A stretch of DNA of 64,000 bases from Bradyrhizobium canariense. Lineage in GTDB: Bacteria > Pseudomonadota > Alphaproteobacteria > Rhizobiales > Xanthobacteraceae. Below are positions 27,054-35,632 of this stretch, one piece after another; within the stretch, counting starts at the first letter, position 1; every line of letters starts with the position of its first letter. The translations under genes were made by a program, and so were the position numbers. Below the pieces are notes generated by a model. That model made no database searches, was not told the DNA's origin, and saw only the letters and a program-made list of their open reading frames with translations. Location of the stretch: the NCBI RefSeq assembly GCF_018130465.1, contig NZ_JAFCKJ010000020.1, positions 31,628 to 95,627 of the forward strand, in the 5' to 3' direction.

Positions 27054-27780
27054 GGGGTCGCCACCGTGTTGCGCGGGCTTCGAACGGTTGCACCAGCGCG
27101 GTCTCGATCACGAGCACGACGGCGGCGAAGGTCAGGGAATAGGCCAGCAGCCGCGGCGTGTCGAACAGCTGGAAAGCGATGCCGATCTCGAAGCCGACGC
27201 CGTTCGGCCGGCCCAGGAGTTCGGCGACCAGCACGATCTTCCACACCAGCGACAAGCCGGAGCGGGCTGAGGCCGCGATATAGGGCGCCAGCTGCGGCAG
27301 CACGACGTGGCGGAACGCGCGCCAGCGCGGCATCGCGAATACGCTCGCCATCTCGTCGAGCGAACGGTCGAGCGCGCGCGCGCCCTCGCGCAGGGTGACG
27401 ATGGCGGTCGGCAGCTTGTTGATGGCGATCGCCGCGATCGCTGCGGCTTCCGTGAGCCCGGCCCAGATATAGGCCAGCACGATCACGACCAGCGCGGGCA
27501 GGTTCAGCAGCAGGATCAGCCAGGGATCGCCGAGCCGGTCGGCAAGCTTCACCCGTCCCATCAGATAGCCGATGGCGCTGCCGAGTGACATCGCCAGCAC
27601 GAAGGCGAGGCTCACGCGGGCGAGCGTGGCGCCGAGATGCAGGAACAGCGCGCCGCTCGATGCTTCCGCGATGATGACGTTGAGCACTGCGGGCGGCGAG
27701 GGCAGCTTTGCGGCGCCGACGAACAGCGCTGCAATCCACCAGATCGCGAGCAACAGGGCAAACGACAGAAGACGCAGCAC
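27043..27780 (-). CDS. ABC transporter permease, nitrate/sulfonate/taurine type
   Basis: 245 residues, six predicted membrane helices (for example LLSFALLLAIWWIAALFVG, LILLLNLPALVVIVLAYIW). The coupling loop is EMASVFAMPRWRAFRHVVLPQLAPYI, typical of the SsuC/TauC family. The start is GTG 27780, one base from the stop of the binding-protein gene (TGAGGTG). Frames running further upstream would overlap that gene. Forms one importer with the genes on either side. Confidence 0.85.
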   Translation of the reverse strand: MLRLLSFALLLAIWWIAALFVGAAKLPSPPAVLNVIIAEASSGALFLHLGATLARVSLAFVLAMSLGSAIGYLMGRVKLADRLGDPWLILLLNLPALVVIVLAYIWAGLTEAAAIAAIAINKLPTAIVTLREGARALDRSLDEMASVFAMPRWRAFRHVVLPQLAPYIAASARSGLSLVWKIVLVAELLGRPNGVGFEIGIAFQLFDTPRLLAYSLTFAAVVLVIETALVQPFEARATRWRPRAA

Positions 27781-27781
27781 C

Positions 27782-28780
27782 TCAGTCTCCGGGAACTGCG
27801 TGATAGAACGTGCCGGGCTCGAGCTCGGCAGCCGGCCCGACCAGGTCGCGGCCGCCGGTCTCGGCCAGCACGCGGTAGAGCACGCGCGCGTCCTTTTCTT
27901 CGTCATCGATGCTCCGGCGCGGAATGCCGTCGCGATAGCGCTCGCGATAGGTCTTGAGCATGGCGGCATCGCTCGTACCGGTGAGCGGCGCGATCTTGTC
28001 CCAGGCGGCATCCGAGGTCACCAGCAGCTGCTTGGCCTTGCGAGTCATCGCGATGAAGCGCGCCACCGCCTCGCGATGACTTGCCGCCCAGCCTTCGTCG
28101 AAGACATAGCCGACTGCGGAGACCGCGCCCTTGGCGCCGAGCTTCGGCAGGATGTCCTCGATGCCGCTAAGGCGGCGGAAACCCTTGGCCTCCAGCTGTG
28201 CGCAGAAATTCCAGAAGTTGAGGCTCGCATCCATCTCGCCGTCGAGCGCCTTGGCGGCGATCAGGGGCGGAGCACCGTAGACAATGGTCGCCTCCGACTT
28301 CAGGTCGATGCCGTCCTGCTTCATGCGCGCCTGGAGCAGCAGCCAGCTCTTGTCGATGGGACCACCGCCGACGGCGAGCTTGCGGCCCTTCAAATCGGCG
28401 AGCGACTTGATCGGCGAGGAAGCCGGCACCATCACCGCGCCGAGCGCGCTGGAATAGGGGTAGAAGGTGAGCTTGGCGCCGAGCGTGCGCTCGCGCGACA
28501 CCCACAGCCAGTCGGACAGGATGATGTCGGCGTTGCCGGCGCGAAGCGCGATCTTGCCGGCCTCGGGGCTCGCAAGCTCGGTGACGTCGAGCGACAGGTC
28601 GGCCTCCTTGTCGAGGCCGCCGGCGCGGATCGCGGCCAGCTCCCAGGAGAACGTTCCGGTCTTCTGCACCGCAAGGCGGATCGTATCCGCGGCGCGGCCG
28701 GGTATGGCTAGTGTCAGCGCCAGCGTCACCGCGAGCGCCAATGATCGACCAAGTGCTCTTATCAAACCAAGTGCTCTCAT
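27782..28780 (-). CDS. ABC transporter substrate-binding protein, SsuA/TauA-like
   Basis: 332 residues from ATG 28780 (CACAAGGTG upstream). A longer start at 28831 is possible but places charged residues before the signal LALAVTLALTLAIPGRA. Mature features: DTIRLAVQKTGTFSWELAAIRAGGLDKE, LKGRKLAVGGGPIDKSWLLLQA and the ABC-type hinge, matching the nitrate/sulfonate/taurine binding family. First gene of the three-gene importer operon, divergent from a small cysteine-rich gene. The ligand is unknown. Confidence 0.8.
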   Translation of the reverse strand: MRALGLIRALGRSLALAVTLALTLAIPGRAADTIRLAVQKTGTFSWELAAIRAGGLDKEADLSLDVTELASPEAGKIALRAGNADIILSDWLWVSRERTLGAKLTFYPYSSALGAVMVPASSPIKSLADLKGRKLAVGGGPIDKSWLLLQARMKQDGIDLKSEATIVYGAPPLIAAKALDGEMDASLNFWNFCAQLEAKGFRRLSGIEDILPKLGAKGAVSAVGYVFDEGWAASHREAVARFIAMTRKAKQLLVTSDAAWDKIAPLTGTSDAAMLKTYRERYRDGIPRRSIDDEEKDARVLYRVLAETGGRDLVGPAAELEPGTFYHAVPGD

Positions 28781-28867
28781 CACCTTGTGAGCCGTTTCCT
28801 CTGACAGAATGCTTTTCAGGACAATACGCATAGCATAGCTTTCGTCGCAACCAGCGGGAGGACGCTC

Positions 28868-29227
28868 ATGAATCTGGCCGGACAGCTACGACCGATTGTC
28901 GCCGCATTGGCGGTGTGGGCTGCGACCGCGCTCGCCGCGCGAGCCGAAGAGGCCAATGACTATCCAACCGCGGCGCGTGCCGAGTATGTCTATGGCTGCA
29001 TGAAGGCCAATGGCGAAAGCCGGCAGGCGATCGAGCAATGTTCCTGCTCGATCGACGTGGTGGCGTCGATCGTCACCTATGAGCGCTACGTCACCGCCGA
29101 GACCGCGCTCAGCATGTCCCAGGTCCGCGGCAATCTTGGCGTCCAGTTCCGAACCTCGGAGCAGGCGAACTCGGCCGTGAATGATTTGAGGCGTGCGCAG
29201 GCGGAAGCCGAGGTGAGGTGTTTCTGA
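28868..29227 (+). CDS. Conserved exported cysteine-containing small protein
   Basis: 119 residues with signal peptide (cleaved near ARA-E, 26-27). The mature part has Cys44 in YVYGCMKANG, CSCSIDVVASIVTYERY and a C-terminal Cys (EVRCF). This is a helical, disulfide-forming pattern. The ribosome site GGGAGGA precedes ATG 28868. It is transcribed divergently from the ABC operon across under 90 bases. Proteins like it recur in rhizobial methanol-oxidation loci by my recollection, but no function is established. Confidence 0.65.
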   Translation: MNLAGQLRPIVAALAVWAATALAARAEEANDYPTAARAEYVYGCMKANGESRQAIEQCSCSIDVVASIVTYERYVTAETALSMSQVRGNLGVQFRTSEQANSAVNDLRRAQAEAEVRCF

Positions 29228-29230
29228 CAC

Positions 29231-29395
29231 TTTCTTCCTTCTCCCCTTGTGGGAGAAGGTGGCGCGAAGCGCCGGATGAGGGGTATGTCTCCGCGAATAC
29301 TATCGCAAGAGAGTAGCTCGCGGAGGCAAACCCCTCACCCAAGCGAATTTTTGTCTACCAGCGGTGCTGCCCTCTCCCACAAGGGGCGAGGGCAC
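29231..29395. repeat. Intergenic palindromic repeat, copy B
   Basis: Matches copy A (8107-8266): TTCTCCCCTTGTGGGAGAAGG at the left, the block GGCGCGAAGCGCCGGATGAG, CCCCTCACCCAAGCGA near the middle right and CTCTCCCACAAGGGGCGAGG at the right end. The central 50 or so bases differ between copies. It lies at the 3' end of both flanking genes, where such elements cluster. Confidence 0.8.
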
Positions 29396-29442
29396 AACCA
29401 TCCGCACGGCGTTTTACTTTGAAGGGGGAGGTAGGTGGCGCG

Positions 29443-30267
29443 CTAAGTCCCCGGCTTCTCCACATCCCACTCGTTGCGGAACACGTGACCATCCGTGTCC
29501 TTGGCTTCCGCGCGAAAACGCCTGGCGCCGTTGGACACATACGTGAAGCGCAGATTGGGATCTTCCGAGATCGAGATGCCGCCTTCCATCGAGAGCACGG
29601 GGCTGTCGTCCTGCGTCAGCTTGAGCTGGTTGACGAAGAAGGCGGGAATGTAGAGCTGCGTGACCTGGTCCATCTGCAGCCCCGAATTGTTGGGATGGCC
29701 GATCATGATCTGCGCCTCCCGCATGCGGCTCGCCGGGGCCTCCTCGCGCGCGAATTGCCGGTAGCGCATCTGCCCGAGCCGGTTCTGGGCTTCCTCGGCA
29801 TTCTTCCCCGCCGGTGCCGAGCAGCCGCCGGAGGCCTTTACATAGACTTTCGAGACATAGAGCTGGCCGTCGCTGAGCTCGGCCACCGCATGGACGTCGG
29901 TGTAGTTGTTGACGCGCACGCGCGTCGAGATTTCGGTGACGTTGGCATCCGGTCCGAGCTCGAACTTTGCCGCCATCGGCGCCGGGTTACGATCGATCAC
30001 CAGCGTGATCGAACGGATGCGGCGGGCATCGCCAGGCGAGAGCTTGCTGCGCAGGGTCACCGGCACGATGGCCGCGTCCTCGGCGCGATACGGCATCTCG
30101 ATGCCAATGACATTGCCGCCGTCATGTATCGGACGGTTGCTGAAGATGTCCTGCACCAGGCCCGGCCAGGGATCGTAAGCCTCTTCAGCCTGCGCCGGCA
30201 CGGCGAATGCAATGCCGAGGAGCAGGGCGATCAGAGGCAGTCGGCGCGTGCATCCCGTCATGGTCAT
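29443..30267 (-). CDS. Quinoprotein-associated SoxYZ-like carrier protein
   Basis: 274 residues with signal peptide (cleavage near AQA-E, residue 27-28). It looks like SoxY and SoxZ fused. The SoxY-like half ends at the carrier cysteine Cys149 in ASGGCSAPAG (SoxY has Gly-Gly-Cys-Gly-Gly at its swinging-arm tip). The SoxZ-like half has QIMIGHPNNSGLQMDQ and RNEWDV. The family is known as the SoxYZ-like carrier that co-occurs with quinoprotein dehydrogenases; its cargo is not known. Operon with the metallohydrolase 44 bases upstream. I used ATG 30267, just before the hydrophobic leader. Confidence 0.88.
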   Translation of the reverse strand: MTMTGCTRRLPLIALLLGIAFAVPAQAEEAYDPWPGLVQDIFSNRPIHDGGNVIGIEMPYRAEDAAIVPVTLRSKLSPGDARRIRSITLVIDRNPAPMAAKFELGPDANVTEISTRVRVNNYTDVHAVAELSDGQLYVSKVYVKASGGCSAPAGKNAEEAQNRLGQMRYRQFAREEAPASRMREAQIMIGHPNNSGLQMDQVTQLYIPAFFVNQLKLTQDDSPVLSMEGGISISEDPNLRFTYVSNGARRFRAEAKDTDGHVFRNEWDVEKPGT

Positions 30268-30311
30268 GGTCCCGCGGACGAAGCAACATTTCGCGCATCG
30301 TAGCGCGTCCG

Positions 30312-31238
30312 CTACTCCCATTCAATTTCCGAAAATGCTGCGGTTGCGTTGCGGGCGTTGTAGTCGTCGAACAGCTCCCAGTGCGGCCGTTCCGAGGCGG
30401 CCGCCTTGTCTGCGGCGGTTCGGATCGGTTCGCCCTTCTTGTTCGATGCCCGGACGTCCGCCAGCAGTGCCATCAGATAGCGCCGTTCATCGGTCAGCGC
30501 TGCAGGCCATTCGCTCACGGGCCCGTGACCGGGAACGACGCGCCGCGCCGGAATGCTCTCGAGTTCCCCGAGGGTGCCAAGCCAGCCGCGAATGCTGCCG
30601 TCCATCACCGGAATATGGCGGAGGAAGACGAGGTCGCCAGTGAACAGCGTCTTCGTCGTCTCATCGAACACGGTCAGGTCATTGTCGCTGTGCCCGGCCG
30701 GCCAGGCCCGCAAGGTCAGGCGGCGCGCGCCGAGATCGAGCGTCAGGGTGTCCGTGACAAGCATCGTGGGCGGCACGATCTTCACAGGAGAGATCAATTC
30801 GTCGCCCATGATGCGTCTAAAATTGTCGAGATAATATGGCCCGCGCGTCGCCAACGCCTGCGGCAGCCTGCTATGGCCGACGAAGCGCGTGTCCGCGGAG
30901 ACGAAGGCGGCATTGCCGAAAACATGGTCGGGATGGCCGTGGGTATTGATGACGTAGCGGATCGGCTTGCTGGTGCGGGCCCGCACCGCCGCCAGCAGCG
31001 CCTCGCCCTCGCGAACGCTGCCGCCGGTATCGATCACGGCCACCGCATCCTCGCCCACGATGAAGCCGACATTGGCGATGTCGCCCTCGTTCTCGCGGGT
31101 CATCAGGGCGATGGTCCCGGAGTGTACGAAGATTCCGGGCGCGACTTCGCTCACAGGCAATTCGGCCGCCGCGGCGCATGCTAGCGTCGTGAGCCCCAGC
31201 AGGGACAAGGCTGCAATCACGAGAGCGATGCGAGACAC
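30312..31238 (-). CDS. Quinoprotein relay system zinc metallohydrolase
   Basis: 308-residue metallo-beta-lactamase-fold protein with signal peptide (cleavage near AAA-E). Zinc ligands: [12 protein letters not shown] (His-x-His-x-Asp-His), the next His in [10 protein letters not shown], Asp in FTGDLVF and the final His in VVPGHGPVS. It matches the SoxH-related hydrolases that accompany PQQ dehydrogenases and the SoxYZ-like carrier, proposed to free a product from the carrier. GTG start at 31238 with GAGGCGGAAAA before it. Divergent from the MoxJ-like gene at 31367. Confidence 0.88.
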   Translation of the reverse strand: MSRIALVIAALSLLGLTTLACAAAAELPVSEVAPGIFVHSGTIALMTRENEGDIANVGFIVGEDAVAVIDTGGSVREGEALLAAVRARTSKPIRYVINTHGHPDHVFGNAAFVSADTRFVGHSRLPQALATRGPYYLDNFRRIMGDELISPVKIVPPTMLVTDTLTLDLGARRLTLRAWPAGHSDNDLTVFDETTKTLFTGDLVFLRHIPVMDGSIRGWLGTLGELESIPARRVVPGHGPVSEWPAALTDERRYLMALLADVRASNKKGEPIRTAADKAAASERPHWELFDDYNARNATAAFSEIEWE

Positions 31239-31366
31239 TTTTCCGCCTCAGTTCAAAGGGTTGCGCGCATTGCACTGCAGCAAAGAAAAGCCAGCACAGA
31301 GTCTGGCAAACATGGCGCGTCATGCGTTGCATGGCTAGCATTCAAACAAGCCCAGGAGGAAGCGCG

Positions 31367-32248
31367 ATGACGGAGGCCGGACGACATCGTCGCTGGTTGT
31401 TTTCACTGAGTATCCTGGTTGCGTCTTGCGCGTTCGGCGACGTCGCCATCGCGCAGACCAACGAGACGGGTGACCTCTCGTTCGAGCTGGTCGACCCCAA
31501 GGTGCTGCGCGTCTGCGCCGACCCGCGCAATCTGCCGTTCTCGAACGAGAAGGGCGAGGGGTTCGAGAACAAGCTTGCCGAGTTGTTTGCGGACAAGCTC
31601 CAGAAGAAGCTCGACTACGTCTTTTTTCCGCAAGCCACCGGCTTCGTGCGCATGACGCTCGGCTCGCATCGCTGCGATGTCATCATGGGCTTCCCCCAAG
31701 GCGATGACCTCGTGCAAGGCACCAATCCCTATTACCGCACGAGTTATGCCCTGGTCGCGAAAGCAGGCAGCGGGCTGGAGGAGGTCGACACGCTCGAGGA
31801 TGCCAGGTTGAAGGGCAAGCATGTCGGCATCGTCGCCGGCACGCCGCCTGCGACCAACATGGCCCTCGCGGGACTGATGGGTGATGCAAAGCCCTATCCG
31901 CTGATGATCGACACGCGCTACGACAATTCGGCGCAGGCAATGATCGATGATCTCACGGCGGGCAAGATTGACGCCGGCGTGCTGTGGGGACCGATGGCAG
32001 GGTTCTACGCGAAGAAGGCGGGCTCGCTTCATGTCACGCCGCTGGTGAAGGAAACCACCGGGCCAAAACTGGTCTATCGCATCGGCATGGGCGTGCGTGG
32101 CGCCGACCAGAACTGGAAGCGGCAGCTCAACAAGCTGATCCAGGAGAACCAGGGCGAGATCAACAAGATCCTGCTCGACTTCGGCGTGCCGCTGCTGGAC
32201 GAGAGCGATCGGCCGCTCGGCGCGGAGACGGCCAAGAAGACGCCATGA
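31367..32248 (+). CDS. Quinoprotein-associated MoxJ-like substrate-binding protein
   Basis: 293 residues with signal peptide (RRWLFSLSILVASCAFGDVAIA). The solute-binding fold begins VLRVCADPRNLPFSNEKGEGFENKLAEL (partly quoted) and includes CDVIMGFPQGDDLVQGTNPYYRTSY. This is the MoxJ-like branch found beside PQQ dehydrogenases, distinct from the gene at 20637. The start at ATG 31367 has AGGAGG. It is 10 bases upstream of the Cys/Cys-Trp protein, an operon seen in many quinoprotein loci. Import or enzyme maturation role is unresolved. Confidence 0.88.
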   Translation: MTEAGRHRRWLFSLSILVASCAFGDVAIAQTNETGDLSFELVDPKVLRVCADPRNLPFSNEKGEGFENKLAELFADKLQKKLDYVFFPQATGFVRMTLGSHRCDVIMGFPQGDDLVQGTNPYYRTSYALVAKAGSGLEEVDTLEDARLKGKHVGIVAGTPPATNMALAGLMGDAKPYPLMIDTRYDNSAQAMIDDLTAGKIDAGVLWGPMAGFYAKKAGSLHVTPLVKETTGPKLVYRIGMGVRGADQNWKRQLNKLIQENQGEINKILLDFGVPLLDESDRPLGAETAKKTP

Positions 32249-32258
32249 GGCAGACGCG

Positions 32259-32816
32259 ATGAGGCAGCACCTTGTCGCTGCGCTGGTCGCCGCCACGCTG
32301 GTGGCGCCGGTCGTTGCGCAGCAGCAGGAGCCGTTCGAGCCCGAGGGTTATCGCACCGACAACTACCGCGCGCCTGTGCCGGCGACGCTCGGCGGCGCGC
32401 GCGTGCTGTCGACTTCGGAAGCCGAGGCGATCTGGCACGCGAAGAGCGGCGCCTTCATCGACGTGCTGCCGCGCGCGCCGAAGCCGAAGAATCTTCCCGC
32501 GGGTACCGTCTGGCGCGAGGCGCCGCGCAAAAATATTCCGGGCAGCATCTGGCTGCCGGATACCGGCTACGGCACGCTGCCGCCCGCCATGGACGACTAT
32601 TTCCAGCGCGGCCTCGCGCGTGCATCACACGGCGACAAGGCGGCGCTGCTCGTGATCTATTGCCTGGCCGATTGCTGGATGTCCTGGAACGCCGCCAAGC
32701 GCGCGCTCGCATACGGCTACTCCAACCTCGCCTGGTATCCCGATGGCACCGATGGCTGGGAGCGCGCAAAGCTTCCAACTGAGGAGGTGCAGCCCGAGCC
32801 GCGGCCGGAGCAGTAG
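32259..32816 (+). CDS. PQQ-dependent catabolism-associated CXXCW-family protein
   Basis: 185 residues, signal peptide (cleavage near VVA-Q, 20-21), then a rhodanese-like domain: LSTSEAEAIWHAKSGAFIDVLPR and the motif Cys135-x3-Cys139-Trp140 in YCLADCWMSWNAAKRA. The family is named for its Cys/Cys-Trp motif and is confined to genomes with PQQ-linked alcohol oxidation. The rhodanese fold and thiol pair suggest sulfur or disulfide chemistry together with the SoxYZ-like carrier and the metallohydrolase. It follows the MoxJ-like gene by 10 bases. Confidence 0.88.
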   Translation: MRQHLVAALVAATLVAPVVAQQQEPFEPEGYRTDNYRAPVPATLGGARVLSTSEAEAIWHAKSGAFIDVLPRAPKPKNLPAGTVWREAPRKNIPGSIWLPDTGYGTLPPAMDDYFQRGLARASHGDKAALLVIYCLADCWMSWNAAKRALAYGYSNLAWYPDGTDGWERAKLPTEEVQPEPRPEQ

Positions 32817-32826
32817 GCAAGAGATC

Positions 32827-32903
32827 GTCATGCCGGGCTTGTCCCGGGCATCCACGTTCTTCGTGCCGCATGCGTGGATGGCCGGGACAAGCCCGGCCAT
32901 GAC
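32827..32903. repeat. Intergenic inverted repeat with GTCATGCCGGGCTTG ends
   Basis: Long imperfect palindrome. The left arm GTCATGCCGGGCTTGTCCCG (32827-) pairs with the right arm ending GACAAGCCCGGCCATGAC (32903). Inside are ATCCACG and CGTGGAT. A third class of intergenic element, again between two gene 3' ends. Confidence 0.8.
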
Positions 32904-32932
32904 GCCGTGTCGTGGGAAGAGGCGAGAAAAGC

Positions 32933-33232
32933 CTACTGCTTCTGCAGCTTGGTCAGCGTGCCCGTGCCGTTGTTGTCGGTCGCCGAGTACGTCACCCTGT
33001 CGCCGGCGTGGACGGCATCGAGCATCGCAGCATCCTTGGTCTTGTATTCCTGGAGCGCGCCGGCCCCGCCCGCGCTGCCGCCGACCGTGCCTTTCTGCGT
33101 CTGTTGGATCGAGATCGTGCTGTTGAGTCGATCTATCCGGGTGACCATTCCGGTCAAGTCGTCAGCGAATGCGCTGCCTGCGAGCATGCTGATGGCCGCA
33201 GCGCCTGCGAGGATGAATTTCGTGGTTCCCAT
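32933..33232 (-). CDS. Small exported protein, DUF1344-like
   Basis: 99 residues with signal peptide (MGTTKFILAGAAAISMLAGSAFA). The mature part is one small beta-domain: DLTGMVTRIDRLNSTISIQQT, then AVHAGDRVTYSATDNNGTGTLTKLQ, resembling the short periplasmic CusF/DUF1344-type beta-barrels. None of the Met/His metal ligands of CusF is evident. ATG 33232 was chosen; the frame extends 12 codons further. No operon partner is clear: it lies between the end of the CXXCW gene and the lut-type operon. Confidence 0.55.
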   Translation of the reverse strand: MGTTKFILAGAAAISMLAGSAFADDLTGMVTRIDRLNSTISIQQTQKGTVGGSAGGAGALQEYKTKDAAMLDAVHAGDRVTYSATDNNGTGTLTKLQKQ

Positions 33233-33369
33233 CGAGGCCTCCCGATGCCTTGGATTACCCATCGACAAGACATCCTAGACCGATTTGGTTCCGCCATATA
33301 GCGCGGCAACAGGTTAATGATCGCAATGGAGGCGGGGGAACCTGCCGCAAGCGGTCAATGAGGCTGACG

Positions 33370-33984
33370 CTATTCCATTTCCTGCTGGATCACGCGTCCG
33401 AGCGCGAACAGGCGGTGGTCGATCGTGGTCGGAACCTCGCAGACGAACCGTACCACCTTGTGGCGGTCCTCGAAAATGCGGGTCTTCCAGATCAGCTCGT
33501 TGCTGAGCGCCTCGACCTTGACCTCGTCGCGCGGCGTCGCACCCTGGAGCGCCTGGAGCTGAATCGATTCCTCGCGGATCTTGTCGGCGGCCTCGCGCTG
33601 CTTGCGGCTGACGCGTTCCAGCCCGCCCATGACCTGCGAGCGCTGAGCGTTGAGCGTGTCGAACAGGCCTGCGAACAGAAGTTTTGCATTCGCGGTCTTG
33701 TCGGCCGCGGAGCCCGCCAGAAACTCCTTGACCGACTTCTCGGCTTCGTCCAGCGGCGTCTTGCGCGCCGACAGTTTCGAGACCAGGGCGCTGACTTTGG
33801 CGTCGTCCTTCCACTTGTTCTGCACGTCGTCGAGCGCCGGGCCGGCCCATACGGCGGCGAGCGAAATTTCCGGCACTTTTGCCTGCGTGCAGGGCCAGTC
33901 CGGATAGCGCGGATCGGCCGCGCGTACCGCCGTGCTCGCGACTGCAAGCACCAGAGCGGCCATGGCCAGAACCCGAACCTTCAT
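33370..33984 (-). CDS. Exported helical protein at the end of the lut-type operon (LutG-like position)
   Basis: 204 residues: signal peptide (MKVRVLAMAALVLAVASTAVRA), a conserved start DPRYPDWPCTQAKVPEISLAAVWAG, then long amphipathic helices (LDEAEKSVKEFL, RKQREAADKIREESIQLQAL). It starts inside the permease stop (ATGA, 33981-33984). In Methylorubrum the lut operon likewise ends with small exported proteins after the permease. The match to LutG is by position, not by a motif I can prove. Role in metal or PQQ-enzyme trafficking unknown. Confidence 0.7.
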   Translation of the reverse strand: MKVRVLAMAALVLAVASTAVRAADPRYPDWPCTQAKVPEISLAAVWAGPALDDVQNKWKDDAKVSALVSKLSARKTPLDEAEKSVKEFLAGSAADKTANAKLLFAGLFDTLNAQRSQVMGGLERVSRKQREAADKIREESIQLQALQGATPRDEVKVEALSNELIWKTRIFEDRHKVVRFVCEVPTTIDHRLFALGRVIQQEME

Positions 33985-34829
33985 CCTTCTCCTCCCGCAG
34001 GGCCCCGTCGCGCCAGCCCGCGCGAGGGATCATAGGCATAGATCGCGCCGATCATGAAGACGATTGTGCAGGTCGCGACCACCGCCAGCGAGATCCAGTT
34101 GATCTGTCCGTACAGCGCGAAGCGGATCAGCTCGACCGCATGGGTGAACGGATTGGCCTCGCAGAGATAATAGAGATAGGGGCTGCCCTCCTGCACCCGC
34201 CAGAGCGGGTAGAGCGCCGAGGAAGCGAAGAACATCGGGAAAATGACAAAATTCATCACGCCGGCGAAGTTCTCGAGCTGCTTGATGCCGGAGGAGATCA
34301 GCATGCCGAGCGAGCCCAGCATCAGTCCGGACAGGATCAGTGCCGGCAGCACGGTGAGATAGCCGATCGGGGGAGGGGTGATGTCCCAGAACCAGGCGAT
34401 CAGCAGGAACGCGTAGACCTGGAGCAGCGACACCGCGGTGCCCGCGAGCAGCTTGCAGAACAGCAGGTAGCCGCGCGGCAGTGGGCTTACCAGCAGCGTG
34501 CGCATGTTGCCCATCTCGCGGTCATAGACCATCGAGAGCGAGGACTGCATGCCGTTGAAGAGCTGGATCATCGCCATCAGCCCCGGCGCGATGAAGACCT
34601 CGTAGAGAATGTAGGTTTCGTAAGGCGGGATGATGGAGATGCCGAGCACCTGGCGGAAACCGGCGGCGAAGATGAACAGCCACACCAGCGGCCGCACCAG
34701 CGCCGAGACGAAACGCTCGCGTTGGTGCAGGAAGCGCAGCCCCTCTCGCCAGACGATGCCCGTGAGGCAGGTCATATATTCGGCGGCCGAGAAGCCGCGC
34801 GGCGCCTCGCGCGTGGTGATGCTGCTCAT
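33981..34829 (-). CDS. lutF: ABC-2 type permease of the PQQ/lanthanide-associated transporter
   Basis: 282 residues, six membrane helices of the ABC-2 (export-type) permease fold: LVRPLVWLFIFAAGFRQVLG, the MSIVYDREMGNMRTLLVSPLPRG-like cytosolic loop (here SLSMVYDREMGNMRTLLVSP) and FMIGAIYAYDPSRGLARRG at the end. The family is known as the permease of the PQQ-dependent alcohol system (PedC in Pseudomonas) and as LutF in Methylorubrum. Overlaps the ATPase stop by four bases (34826-34829). Direction of transport is unsettled: ABC-2 folds usually export. Confidence 0.85.
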   Translation of the reverse strand: MSSITTREAPRGFSAAEYMTCLTGIVWREGLRFLHQRERFVSALVRPLVWLFIFAAGFRQVLGISIIPPYETYILYEVFIAPGLMAMIQLFNGMQSSLSMVYDREMGNMRTLLVSPLPRGYLLFCKLLAGTAVSLLQVYAFLLIAWFWDITPPPIGYLTVLPALILSGLMLGSLGMLISSGIKQLENFAGVMNFVIFPMFFASSALYPLWRVQEGSPYLYYLCEANPFTHAVELIRFALYGQINWISLAVVATCTIVFMIGAIYAYDPSRGLARRGPAGGEG

Positions 34830-35632
34830 GCGCCGCCTCCGGGCATCACTTGCGCGCCGGTGAGGCGCATGAAGGCGGTGTTGACGTCCTGCGCGCCGGC
34901 TTCCGCGACGACGCGGCTCATCGGCCCCTGGGCCAGAACCTTGCCCTGGTGCAGCACCACGAGATCGTCACCGGCCATGATCTCGTCGAACAGATGCGTG
35001 GCCCAGAGCACGCCGATGCCTTGCTCACTCACGAGCTGACGCACATGGCTGATGATGTCGGCGCGCGCCTTGACGTCGAGGCCGACGGTGGGCTCGTCCA
35101 GCAATAGCAGGCGCGGCCGGTGCAGCAGCGCCCGGGCGATCTCCAGCCGCCGCATCTGCCCGCCCGAGAGATCGCGCACCTTGCTGCCGGCGCGCTCGGC
35201 GAGCCCGATGCGGTTGAGCAGCTCGACGCTGCGCGCGGCGGCCTCGCGGCGGCTGATGCCGTGGAGCGCGGCGTGATAGAGCAGGTTCTGCGTCAGCGAC
35301 AGATCGAGATCGAGCGTGCGCGGCTGGAACACGACGCCGAGCAACCGCAGCGCTTCGCCGGGGCTTTTGCCGACGTCATGGCCGAAAATGCCGACGCGTC
35401 CGGTCTGGATGCCGAACAGCCGCGTGATCAGCGAGAACAGAGTGCTCTTGCCCGCGCCGTTGAGGCCGAGCAGGGCCGTGAAGCTCGCGGGCTGTACGTT
35501 GAAGGACACGTCCATCAGCGCGCGGCGCGGGCCATAGGCGTGGCTGACGCCGTCGATCGACAGCGCCGGCACCGCCGCCGGATCGGGCTGTGATGTCTCG
35601 CGCTGTTCGGCGATGGGAGCAGGGCTGGTCAT
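34826..35632 (-). CDS. lutE: ATPase of the PQQ/lanthanide-associated ABC transporter
   Basis: 268 residues. Walker A GLNGAGKST, Q-loop GVVFQPRTLDLDLSLTQNL, signature DLSGGQMRRLEIARAL, Walker B LLLLDEPTVGLD and the switch His in WATHLFDEI. A 25-residue Pro/Glu-rich N-terminal extension precedes the domain. Its ATG overlaps the beta-propeller stop (35629-35632), and its stop overlaps the permease start, so the operon is tightly coupled. Corresponds to LutE of the lanthanide uptake cluster. Confidence 0.87.
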   Translation of the reverse strand: MTSPAPIAEQRETSQPDPAAVPALSIDGVSHAYGPRRALMDVSFNVQPASFTALLGLNGAGKSTLFSLITRLFGIQTGRVGIFGHDVGKSPGEALRLLGVVFQPRTLDLDLSLTQNLLYHAALHGISRREAAARSVELLNRIGLAERAGSKVRDLSGGQMRRLEIARALLHRPRLLLLDEPTVGLDVKARADIISHVRQLVSEQGIGVLWATHLFDEIMAGDDLVVLHQGKVLAQGPMSRVVAEAGAQDVNTAFMRLTGAQVMPGGGA

